Of a stretch of 64,000 bases of DNA, positions 37,420-45,099 are shown piece after piece. The stretch is from contig NZ_CP107989.1 of NCBI RefSeq assembly GCF_041435015.1, forward strand, positions 1,364,001 through 1,428,000, in the 5' to 3' direction. The DNA comes from Streptomyces canus (GTDB lineage Bacteria > Actinomycetota > Actinomycetes > Streptomycetales > Streptomycetaceae). Each line of letters opens with the position of its first letter. The stretch's first letter is position 1. Made by a program: the position numbers and the translations under genes. The notes beneath the pieces were generated by a model, which was given only the letters and a program-made list of their open reading frames with translations, ran no database searches and was not told where the DNA came from.

Positions 37420-38303
37420 TCGTCAATCTCAGAGCCGGCCCCGCCAGGAAGAGCCCGCCGTTCCCCGGACCGGCGCCGGGAAGTCGAGCACCGCGCCGGA
37501 GTACGCGGTCGGGTTCTTCACCCCGTGGCGGCCGTGGTGACGAACAGGCGATTGCGTCGGGGGGCAGGCACACCGACGTGGGATGCGGGGCGGTGACGGT
37601 CAGGGTGTGGAGGAGGTGGCCGTCGGGGTGGTAGCGGCGGACCGCCCCGGCGCCCCACAGGGCGACCCACAGACATCCCTCCGCGTCGACGGTCATACCG
37701 TCGGGGCTGCCTTCGTCGTCACGCAGGTGGGCGAAGGTTTCCGGGCTGCCCAGGAGATCGCCCGAGCGGGTCGATCCGGCAGCGCAGGATGGTTCCGGCG
37801 GCCGTGTCGGCGAGGTACATGGTGGTGCCGTCCGCGGTGAACGCCGGGCCATTGGCGATGGTCAGGCCGTCGAGGACGCGTGCCACCGTGCCGTCGGGGT
37901 CCGTGCGGTACAGCGAACCCGCCCCGGGGGTGCCGTCGTAGGCCATGCTGCCGGCCCAGAAGCGACCCGCGGGGTCGGCGACGCCGTCGTTCATGCGGCT
38001 GGGGAACGGGGTGCGGTCCTCGGGTCGGTCCAGCCAGTCCAGGGCGCCGTCGGGGGTGAGCAGCGCGATGCCGGTGCCCGCGGTGGCGATCCAGGTGTCC
38101 GGTCGGCCGTGCACCGGCGCGACGGCCCCCAACGGTACGTCGAGACCGGCGAGTCGAGTCGGCTCGGTGTCGTCGCGCAGTTCGAGGAGCCGACCGCTGA
38201 GGATGTCGACGTACACCTAGCGACCGTCGAACCAGCGGCTGCCCTCGGCGAGTTCGTACCCCCCATCGACGACGACCTTCGCGGGCGCTGCCGTTGATGT
38301 CAC
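37420..38303 (-). pseudogene. SMP-30/gluconolactonase-family pseudogene
   Basis: Starts at GTG 38303 (KVVVDGGYELAEGSRWFDGR), hits an in-frame TAG at 38219-38217 exactly where the family has a residue before VYVDILSGRLLE, and then continues in the same frame with family motifs (TWIATAGTGIALL; SRMNDGVADPAGRFWAG with the metal Asn/Asp; IANGPAF). After RCRIDPLG near 37755 one extra G shifts the frame (DLLGSPETFAHL; SPDGMTVDAEGCLWVALWG), and more shifts follow near 37545. A sugar-acid lactonase of this module, now dead. The TAG could be a single TGG-to-TAG change. Confidence 0.85.
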
Positions 38304-38317
38304 GTTCGGTCTCCTGT

Positions 38318-39283
38318 TCAGCGAATCGTCGTGCCGTCGGGCTGGTCGAACAGCCCGAGTTCGTCCCGCGTCGGAAGGCCCTCCCAGTCACCCCGGGTGG
38401 CGACGGCGAAGGCCGCGGTGGTGACGGCTCGGTGCAGCCGCGCCGGGATGTCCGCACCGTCGAGAAGTCCGGACAGGTATCCGGCCACGAAGGCGTCGCC
38501 CGCGCCGACCAGGTCGATCGCGTCGACCTGTCGAGCGGCGCGGTCCATCGCCCCGTCGGACGTGAAGGTGGTCGCGCCGTGTGCGCCACGCTTGACGACC
38601 ACCTCGTTGACGCCTGCGGCCAGGAGGCTGTGCAAGGCCTGGGATTCGTCTGCGCAGGGCCGTTCCAGCACCAGTGCCAGCTCGTCCTCGGAGGCTATGA
38701 GCAGGTCGGTGTGAGCCAGGATCGGGCGGAGGGCGGCGCGGGCCCGATCGGCGGTCCACAGCTTGGAGCGGTAGTTGACGTCGAGGCAGACGGTGATGCC
38801 GGCCTCGCGGGCGGATGCGGCGGCGGCCAGGACGGCCTCGGCAGCCGACGGGCTGAGCGCGGGGGTGATGCCGGTCAGATGCAGGATGCGGGATCCGGGA
38901 ACCAGTGCGGGCAGGACGTCGGCCGGTGAGACGGCCGAACCGGCGGAACCGGCGCGGTAGTAGCTGACGCGCGTGAGCGTGCCGAGGCGGGGTTCGGTGA
39001 GCAGCAGTCCGGTGGCCCGGTCGGTGTCGTCGGTGACCGCGTGGCTGATGTCGACGCCCTCGGCGCGCAGGGTGCGCAGGACCAGCGCGCCGAGTTCGTC
39101 CGCGCCGACCCGGCCCGCCCAGCGCACCCGGTGTCCGAGCCGGGCGAGGCCGATGGCGACGTTGGACTCGGCTCCCGCGACGGACAGGCCGAGGCTGCCG
39201 CCGAGCCGCAGCGCGCCCCGGGCCCGGAGCGCCGCCATGGTCTCGCCGAAGGTGACGACCTCCGGTGCGTCCGGGGTCGTCAT
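38318..39283 (-). CDS. PfkB-family 2-keto-3-deoxy-sugar-acid kinase
   Basis: 321 aa ribokinase-fold kinase. N-terminal glycine motif GGSLGLSVAGAESNVAIGLARLG, substrate residues near YYRAGSAGSAVSP, and the C-terminal PfkB signature DLVGAGDAFVAGYLSG with catalytic Asp. This resembles 2-keto-3-deoxygluconate/galactonate kinases (KdgK). It would phosphorylate KDG or KDGal at C6 for the aldolase encoded just upstream (ATGA overlap). Which epimer cannot be decided; the neighbouring galactonate-dehydratase fragment points to galactonate. It remains open and apparently intact. Confidence 0.87.
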   Translation of the reverse strand: MTTPDAPEVVTFGETMAALRARGALRLGGSLGLSVAGAESNVAIGLARLGHRVRWAGRVGADELGALVLRTLRAEGVDISHAVTDDTDRATGLLLTEPRLGTLTRVSYYRAGSAGSAVSPADVLPALVPGSRILHLTGITPALSPSAAEAVLAAAASAREAGITVCLDVNYRSKLWTADRARAALRPILAHTDLLIASEDELALVLERPCADESQALHSLLAAGVNEVVVKRGAHGATTFTSDGAMDRAARQVDAIDLVGAGDAFVAGYLSGLLDGADIPARLHRAVTTAAFAVATRGDWEGLPTRDELGLFDQPDGTTIR

Positions 39284-39900
39284 GGCGTCTCCCCCGCGGC
39301 CACCGCGCGGAACTCGGCTGCCCGGGCGCGGAGTCCGGCGAGGTCGCCGCCGTCGGCCGCGTCCCCCACGAGGGGTGAGCCGACGCCCACGGCGAGGGCA
39401 CCCCGGTCCAGGTAGTCGCGTGCGGCCTGCGCGTCCACTCCGCCGACGGGAACGAAGGGCACCTCGGGGAAGGGATCCCGCAGAGCGCGCAGATAGCCGG
39501 GCCCGCCGAGCGAGCCGGGGAAGAGTTTGATGGCGTCGGCGCCCCGTGCGAGGGCCTGTTCGATCTCGCTCGGGGTCAGGGCCCCCATCAGCACGGGTAC
39601 GCCGTACGACGCCAGTCCCTCGACCAGTGCCGGGGTGACGAGGTAGGACGCACCGGCGTCGACGGCGCGTGCGGCGTCCTCGGCCGTGCGCACGGTTCCG
39701 GCGCCGAGGAGCGCGTCGGGGCCGAGTTCGGCGCGGGCCTGCCTGATGACGGCCAGGGCGTCGGCCGTGGTCAGGGAGACCTCGACGGCCGGGATGCCCG
39801 CCTCGGTGAGGGTGCGTACGGTCCGCAGGGCCGCGACGGGATCCTTGCCCCGTACGATCGCCAACAGGCGGTGGGCTCGGAGGGATTCCACCAGGTTCAT
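39280..39900 (-). CDS. 2-dehydro-3-deoxy-6-phospho(gal/glu)conate aldolase
   Basis: 206-aa class I KDPG/KDPGal aldolase. Schiff-base Lys125 in AIKLFPGS and catalytic Glu40 in PAVEVSLTT; GAGTVRT and PVGGVDA phosphate-binding loops are present. Cleaves the phosphorylated keto-deoxy acid to pyruvate and glyceraldehyde-3-phosphate. AAGGAG precedes the ATG by about 11 nt. Lies between the dead dehydratase and the kinase; the operon order is dehydratase, aldolase, kinase, lactonase. Confidence 0.9.
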   Translation of the reverse strand: MNLVESLRAHRLLAIVRGKDPVAALRTVRTLTEAGIPAVEVSLTTADALAVIRQARAELGPDALLGAGTVRTAEDAARAVDAGASYLVTPALVEGLASYGVPVLMGALTPSEIEQALARGADAIKLFPGSLGGPGYLRALRDPFPEVPFVPVGGVDAQAARDYLDRGALAVGVGSPLVGDAADGGDLAGLRARAAEFRAVAAGETP

Positions 39901-39946
39901 GGGAGCGGGCTCTCCTTGGGTTCGGGGTGCGGGGGCCTGAGGGTGC

Positions 39947-40275
39947 TCACCACTCGGTGAACGCACCGTCTGCTCCCCGCCACACGGGGTTGCGCCAGCG
40001 GTGTCCGGTCTCGGCGGCCCGGCGTACCGCGTTTTCGTCGATGTCGACGCCGAGGCCGGGGCGGGAGCCGGCGACGGCGTATCCCTCCTGGAAGCGGAAG
40101 GGTTCGGGGTCCATCACGTACTCCAGCAGGTCGCACCGCTGGTTGTAGTGGATGCCCATGCTCTGTTCCTGGATGAGGAAGTTCGGCACGGAGAAGGCGA
40201 TCTGGAGGCTTGCGGCCAGGGCGATCGGGCCGAGGGGGCAGTGGGGGGCCAGGGCGACGTCGTACGCGGCCCCGC
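39947..40275 (-). pseudogene. C-terminal fragment of a galactonate dehydratase (enolase superfamily)
   Basis: From about 40270 the reading is YDVALAPHCPLGPIALAASL, FLIQEQSMGIHYN, LEYVMDPEPFRF and ETGHRWRNPVWR, the last quarter of DgoD-type D-galactonate dehydratases. The barrel with the metal ligands and catalytic bases is absent; the upstream frame (to 40399) has no family resemblance. The gene is therefore truncated and inactive. Its loss leaves the downstream aldolase and kinase without their usual first step in this operon. Confidence 0.85.
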
Positions 40276-40454
40276 ACCACCCCATGTGGCACACCGACCG
40301 GGTCTGGATGCGGCGGGTCAACTCCCGTGTCACCGCGGCCTGAACGCCCCTGCGGCCGGTCGTGGACCGTTTCGGGGAGGGTCCGAGGACGCTGGTCACC
40401 GTGCGTGGTGGCCTCCGCTCGTGACATGCGTGGCGGGTGGCTGTACGGAAGGGA

Positions 40455-41384
40455 TCAGTGCTGACCGATGTAGCTGCGAACGACCGTTCCGTCGGGGCCG
40501 GTGTGGATGCGTACGAGGTCGGCGAGGGAGTGCACGAGCAGCAGGCCCCGGCCGCCGAGCCTGTCCGGTGCGGGCGGGCGGCGGCCGGCGAGCGGATCGT
40601 TCAGGGCCCCGTGGTCGCGCACCTCGCACACCACTCGGCCCTCGTCGGCCCACACCCACAGGATGCCGGAACCCCCGCCGTGCACAACGCTGTTGGTGGT
40701 CAGCTCGGCCACGATCAGGGCCACGTCCTCCAGGCGGCCACCGGAAAGACCGAACCGCGCGGCCCGTTCGACGGCGAAGAGCCGGGCGCTCGGCAACCGG
40801 TCGGCGTCGAAGACGAGTTCCTCGGCCGCCGCCGGCTGCTCCAGGGGCTGGTTGTAGCGTGCGACCACCTGCTCGGGAGCGTAGGCGGTGCTGGGCCGTT
40901 CCCTGCCGCCGGAGATGATCAGGGGATGGGTCGCGTACGCGTCGGTGAGCACCTGTTCGTCGAGGTGGTCGGCGTCGTACGGGCACAGGATGGTGACGTC
41001 CCGGCCTTGGAACGCCGGGTTGATCAGTGCCTCGTGCTGGACGCACGCCGGGTACTCCACGGTGCTGCGGCCGGCCCAGATCGGCTCACCGATGATCCGC
41101 ACCCGCGTCCGGCGATGGGTGTCCGCGAAGGCGCGCAGCACCCTGGGGATGATCCGCCCCGGGTTGCGCCCCGCCTCGGTCATGTCGAGGAACTTCACGT
41201 GCGCGACGTCCTCGCCCAGAGCCTCCTTGAGCATGGCGAGGTTCGGCCCCGGGACGGCCACCGCCACCGGCTCCCCGGCCTTCAGGCCCTCGCGGACGAA
41301 AGGCACCGTGCCGTGCAGATACTCCTCCTCGCCTCGGTAGAACAAGGCGGGGTGAACGAACGGTTCGACGCTGGGAGCCGTCAT
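40455..41384 (-). CDS. MEDS-domain sensor with anti-sigma-type HATPase
   Basis: 309 aa. N-terminal MEDS (DcmR-like sensory) domain: HPALFYRGEEEYLHGTVPFV, and ADTHRRTRVRIIGEPIWAGR; C-terminal GHKL kinase: VALIVAELTTNSVVHGGGSG, GRVVCEVRDHG and GGRGLLLVHSLAD. MEDS-HATPase proteins are widespread in streptomycetes as anti-sigma-factor-like switches. The ATG overlaps the stop of the STAS gene by 4 nt, so kinase and antagonist are co-produced. No sigma-B-like factor is adjacent. Confidence 0.88.
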   Translation of the reverse strand: MTAPSVEPFVHPALFYRGEEEYLHGTVPFVREGLKAGEPVAVAVPGPNLAMLKEALGEDVAHVKFLDMTEAGRNPGRIIPRVLRAFADTHRRTRVRIIGEPIWAGRSTVEYPACVQHEALINPAFQGRDVTILCPYDADHLDEQVLTDAYATHPLIISGGRERPSTAYAPEQVVARYNQPLEQPAAAEELVFDADRLPSARLFAVERAARFGLSGGRLEDVALIVAELTTNSVVHGGGSGILWVWADEGRVVCEVRDHGALNDPLAGRRPPAPDRLGGRGLLLVHSLADLVRIHTGPDGTVVRSYIGQH

Positions 41385-41743
41385 CGCCCCATCACCTCGA
41401 CAGTAAGCAGGTCCGGCCAGAACATGTCCAGAACGCGCCGCAGGGTGGCGGGCGGCTCCTCGAGCACGATGCGTCGCCCCTGCGAAAGGCCTTGGGCGGT
41501 CATCGCCAGGGCGGAGACACCGGCGACGTCGACGAAGGTGACCGCTGAAAGCTCCAAGTGGCACGTCTCTTCGTCGCTCCGGGCAAGGTGGTCCAGCGTC
41601 CGCTCCCAGGCCGGGCGGGTGAGCAGACTGATCTCGCCTGCCGCTTGCCAGCCGGGCCGGTCCGTCAGCGGGAGCATGCGTAGAGCGCCCCCGGGCGGGC
41701 CCGACGATGCCGTCGGCGCGTCCGCCTTCCCTGAACTGTCCAC
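41381..41743 (-). CDS. STAS-domain anti-sigma-factor-antagonist-like protein
   Basis: 120 aa. STAS core: GWQAAGEISLLTRPAWERTL, CHLELSAVTFVDVAGVSALA. The position normally holding the phosphorylated Ser of SpoIIAA (DSSG) is Ala74 here (DVAG), so standard phosphorylation-based switching is not possible; a scaffold or ligand-responsive role is more likely. GTG start at 41743 with AGGAG upstream. Coupled to the MEDS-kinase gene and 95 nt downstream of a SpoIIE phosphatase gene. Confidence 0.85.
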   Translation of the reverse strand: MDSSGKADAPTASSGPPGGALRMLPLTDRPGWQAAGEISLLTRPAWERTLDHLARSDEETCHLELSAVTFVDVAGVSALAMTAQGLSQGRRIVLEEPPATLRRVLDMFWPDLLTVEVMGR

Positions 41744-41838
41744 GCAGTCACTCCTGGTTGCCTGCCGTCTTGCTCCCCAGTATCTCCTTCCGGTGGAGAG
41801 TAGGCGACGACAGCGTGCAGGACGGCGGCGGAGTAGCC

Positions 41839-43050
41839 CTACGAGCCGTCGGGTCTCTCCGGTCTCTCCCCGGAGCCGGTCTCGACCGGTCGGCGGCGAT
41901 CGCCGTGCCAGTCCAGGATCAGGACCGTGGCGTCGTCCCTGAGGCTGCCGTGGCAGGCATCGAGGACCGCGCCGGTCAGGGCCCTGACGGCTTCTCGCGG
42001 GTGCAGCGCGCGTGTCTCGTGAATGACCGAGGCCAGGTCGGCGGCCGCGGCACCGCGCTCCTGCATGCCGTCGGTGAGAAGGATCAGACGGTCTCCGGGA
42101 CGCAGTTGCACTTCCTGGACGCGGTAGGAGGCGGGTGCCGCCACACCGAACGGCAGGTTGACGGCGAGCTTGACCTCTTCGACGGTGCCGTCACGCAGCC
42201 GCAGCGGCCAGGGGTGGCCGGCGTTGACCAGTTCGCACAGGCCGGTTTCGAGGTCGACGCACAGCAACTGTCCGGTGGCCAGCCCGCGGCTGTGGCTCAG
42301 CAGGGCCTGGTGGGCGTGATGAGCCTGCTTGAGGGCGTCGCAGCCGCTGCGGCGAGCCCGCCGCAGCGCGCCGACCAGCAAGGTGGCCAGCAGTGCGGAG
42401 TTCGTGTCGTGGCCCATGGCGTCCGTGATGGACAGGTGCAGGGTGTCGCGGTCGAGGGTGTAGTCGTAGGTGTCGCCGCCGATGTCGTCTGCCGGGACCA
42501 GCCCGGCGGCGAGGGTGAACTGGGCCGCCTCGCAGCAGGGGGCCGACGGAAGCAGCTGGTGCTGGATCTCCGCGGCCAGGCTGGTCTCGGTGGTGCGCCG
42601 GCCCAGGTGGTAGAGGTCGGTGAAGCGCCCGTCCGTGACGATGATGTAGGCCAGCGTGTGTGCCGCGTCGCGGACCTGCCGCAGCACGGTGTCGTCCACG
42701 GACTGCAGCGTCACCTCCAGGACGCCGATGCAGTCGCCGCGGTTGGTGACGGGCGTGATGACGCGCTGTCCGTCCTGGCCGTCCGGCTCCACATGCTGGC
42801 GCTGGCTGCGCAGCACGCTGTCGTAGACACTGCCCTGAAGGTCGATCGGCTCGATTTGGTCCGCGACCTCGTCGTCGATCGCGGCGAGCCGTACCAGCCG
42901 CTGACCGATGAGGTCGACGAACAGGAAGGACACCCGCTGCGCACCGAACCGCTTCTGCAGGTCGCGGGCCACCACATCGACGGACTCACCGGGCGGGGCC
43001 GCTTCCGCAGCGGCCAGCAACTCGCCCAGTTCCAGATCTCCACCCTCCAC
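41839..43050 (-). CDS. SpoIIE/PP2C-family phosphatase with GAF-like N-terminus
   Basis: 403 aa. A GAF-like sensor (residues ~1-150, RFGAQRVSFLFVDLIGQRLV) precedes a PP2C domain: LAAEIQHQLLPS, DDIGGDTYDYTLD, SITDAMGHDT, NAGHPWPLRL, GDRLILLTDGMQERG and SLRDDATVLIL. Asp residues for the metal pair are kept. The GTG at 43050 follows GGGAGG at 5 nt and is preferred over a longer frame from 43116. First gene of a three-gene signalling run with STAS and MEDS-kinase. Confidence 0.88.
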   Translation of the reverse strand: MEGGDLELGELLAAAEAAPPGESVDVVARDLQKRFGAQRVSFLFVDLIGQRLVRLAAIDDEVADQIEPIDLQGSVYDSVLRSQRQHVEPDGQDGQRVITPVTNRGDCIGVLEVTLQSVDDTVLRQVRDAAHTLAYIIVTDGRFTDLYHLGRRTTETSLAAEIQHQLLPSAPCCEAAQFTLAAGLVPADDIGGDTYDYTLDRDTLHLSITDAMGHDTNSALLATLLVGALRRARRSGCDALKQAHHAHQALLSHSRGLATGQLLCVDLETGLCELVNAGHPWPLRLRDGTVEEVKLAVNLPFGVAAPASYRVQEVQLRPGDRLILLTDGMQERGAAAADLASVIHETRALHPREAVRALTGAVLDACHGSLRDDATVLILDWHGDRRRPVETGSGERPERPDGS

Positions 43051-43386
43051 AGCAACCTCCCATCGGCTGTCGCAACTTCTTCCCCGCATCTCCGCAACGT
43101 CACCCGACGTGGCCAAGCCGCCTGGTCAGAGACAGGCCCCCGGCGCCGGGTGCCGGGACCGCGGTGGAGGCGGCCGATGGCTGGAAGTACGCCGACACGG
43201 GGCCCGTCCTGATGGCGGCTGCCGCTCCCCGGGTGTAGCGTCATGACCTAGCAGTCGTGGTTCCGAAGTCCCGTTCGCCCGTGATCGCCATCACGGGCGT
43301 TCTTGCGTTTCAGCGCCTCTCCGGACCAGGGCGATCACCTCCGGGCACGCAGGGTGCGGGCCCGGTTTCCCTCGAAGGAGACTGTC

Positions 43387-43590
43387 GTGGCCAAGGGCAC
43401 TGTCAAGTGGTTCAACAGCGAGAAGGGCTTCGGCTTCATCGAGCAGGAGGGTGGCGGCCCTGACGTCTTCGCCCACTACTCCAACATCGCCGCCCAGGGA
43501 TTCCGCGAGCTGCAGGAAGGCCAGAAGGTCGAGTTCGACGTGACCCAGGGCCAGAAGGGCCCGCAGGCGGAGAACATCCGCCCCGCCTGA
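43387..43590 (+). CDS. CspA-family cold-shock protein
   Basis: 67-aa single cold-shock domain, an RNA/ssDNA chaperone. RNP motifs KGFGFI and DVFAHY are intact within [18 protein letters not shown] start with GAAGGAG 7-8 nt upstream. Followed by a terminator. Monocistronic. Confidence 0.96.
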   Translation: MAKGTVKWFNSEKGFGFIEQEGGGPDVFAHYSNIAAQGFRELQEGQKVEFDVTQGQKGPQAENIRPA

Positions 43591-43604
43591 TCGCGCTGTG
43601 CGGC

Positions 43605-43640
43605 AAGGCCCGGCGACCCCACTTGGGTTCGCCGGGCCTT
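43605..43640 (+). terminator. Terminator of the cold-shock gene
   Basis: AAGGCCCGGCGA / TCGCCGGGCCTT, 12-bp perfect stem with a 12-nt loop that can pair further, followed by GTTG. It lies 15 nt past the csp stop. Confidence 0.8.
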
Positions 43641-43659
43641 GTTGCCTGCCGTGGCGCGG

Positions 43660-43935
43660 CAACGGGTCGATGACGTCGCGGTGCGGGCCCTGCTCCCCCG
43701 CGAGCTGATCCTGTACGAGTCCATCGAGGTTGGCCTCGCGCGGGGCACCCGTCGGCTGGGCCACCTCTGGGAGACGACCGTGGAACACGAACCCTGGCCG
43801 CTGATCACCGCGGCCGTCGACGTGCTGGAGCAGACGCGTACCGCCGCGGTGGTCCCGCCCGCCCCGCTCGACGAGCCCGTCGTGCACTTCTCCTCCGCAG
43901 GCGAGCTCGGGCCCTCCCGGCGCCTTTTCTCGTGA
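43660..43935 (+). pseudogene. C-terminal remnant of a DUF2071-like protein
   Basis: The readable part (LWETTVEHEPWPLITAAVDV, then PPAPLDEPVVHFSSAGEL) resembles the C-terminus of DUF2071 proteins, which usually exceed 220 aa; no N-terminal portion or ribosome-binding site was found, so it looks like a truncated copy. It overlaps the next gene's start by 4 nt, the coupling an intact gene would show, so a shortened functional protein cannot be excluded. Confidence 0.45.
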
Positions 43936-44570
43936 GTGGGCCGCCCGGCGGGGCCCTGCGTGGCGGACGGCTGCGTTTCGACGGCTGGATCGCCGGCCTG
44001 GGCACGGCGTCCGGGACCCGCATCGTGCTGGGGCACTGGCCGCGGTCGCCGTTCGGGCCGTTCAGCGACGTGATGGTGGAGCGGCCCGACGGAGAACGGC
44101 TGCTGCTCGCCCCCACCCGGCAGACGGCGGAATTCGTCGGCGGCACCTACGCGTTCGACACCGTACGCGTCGTCCCGGTCCGGGTGCGCGTCGCGGACGG
44201 GACCTGGAGGGTCGCCGCGGGGCCGCTCGACCTGTGTTTCGTGACGGGCCGCAGACGACTCCTCGGGCTGCTGCTGTGCGCGGTGCCCGGCGTGCTCGCC
44301 GGACGGCCGGGCTGGTGCACGCTCACGTCCCTTCCGGCCCGCGTGCTGCTGCCCGGCGTACGCACCCGTGGCAGTGCGCGAGCGGGCCGCCGGGAGTGGT
44401 ACGGCGCCCGGGACCTGCGGCCGATCCACGCGGTGTCGGCGGTCTTCGACGGAGACGACCTCGGTGCGATGGCACCCGTCGTTCCGCCGGTGCGCTTCGG
44501 ATTCGGATCCGTGCCGAGGAGGCCCGCTCTGACCCGGGTCACGACCACGGTGGCTCTGGAGCCGGACTGA
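43932..44570 (+). CDS. Hypothetical protein with lipocalin-like beta pattern
   Basis: 212 aa, not recognised as a named family. GTG start overlapping the upstream stop. Composition is beta-rich with RLRFDGWIAGLGTASGTRIV, PFGPFSDVMVERPDGERLLL, FVGGTYAFDTVRVVPVRVRV and a Gly/Leu-rich hydrophobic patch near residues 120-130, then HAVSAVFDGDDLGAMAPVVP. No signal peptide or clear catalytic motif. Linked to the DUF2071-like fragment. Confidence 0.6.
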   Translation: MSGPPGGALRGGRLRFDGWIAGLGTASGTRIVLGHWPRSPFGPFSDVMVERPDGERLLLAPTRQTAEFVGGTYAFDTVRVVPVRVRVADGTWRVAAGPLDLCFVTGRRRLLGLLLCAVPGVLAGRPGWCTLTSLPARVLLPGVRTRGSARAGRREWYGARDLRPIHAVSAVFDGDDLGAMAPVVPPVRFGFGSVPRRPALTRVTTTVALEPD

Positions 44571-44825
44571 GGACTCACGGCCAGGGGTACCCGGCAGGCC
44601 CGTCCCCGGAGAGGCAAACCGCCCGGGGACACCGCACGGGTGCGGAGAGGCACGCGTGGACGTGATGAAACACGCCCGCGCCGAGGAGCGGTACGAGTTC
44701 AACCACATCCGCCGCCACGCGGACAAGGCCCGTCCGGCCTCCATGGCCACCGCTCCGAAGGCGGCCGAGGCCGTGGCCCCTGCCCACCCCGCCCCGGGAC
44801 CGAGTCGGCGGCCAAGAACATCGTC
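44571..44825. other. Intergenic/degenerate region before the phosphatase fragment
   Basis: A short reading (MDVMKHARAEERYEFNHIRR, from 44656) has a start but no family resemblance and runs out of protein-like composition. No other gene is supported. Confidence 0.35.
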
Positions 44826-45077
44826 ATGGAGCCGGGCGACCGGCTGCTGCTGCACACCGACGGGATCGTCGACGCCCGCGATGCCGAGGGACGGCGGTTC
44901 GGCCGTGAGCGTGCCGACTTCGTCGTCCGCCACCACTCCGGCCGCCAGACCCTGCACGAGACCCTGCGTCGGCTGATGCACGCCGTCCTCGACCACCACT
45001 GCGGCCGCCTGGACGACGACGCCGCCGTCCTGCCGGCCGAATGGCGCGCCGGCCACCAGCACCGGCTCGTCCCCTGA
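44826..45077 (+). pseudogene. C-terminal fragment of a SpoIIE/PP2C phosphatase
   Basis: MEPGDRLLLHTDGIVDARDA and RLDDDAAVLPAEW are the last two PP2C motifs of a SpoIIE-type phosphatase. The GAF/PAS and the first half of the phosphatase domain, with half the metal ligands, are missing, so about 84 residues remain and activity is not expected. It converges on the ABC exporter gene. Confidence 0.75.
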
Positions 45078-45099
45078 CTCCCTGAGAACGCCTGACGGG

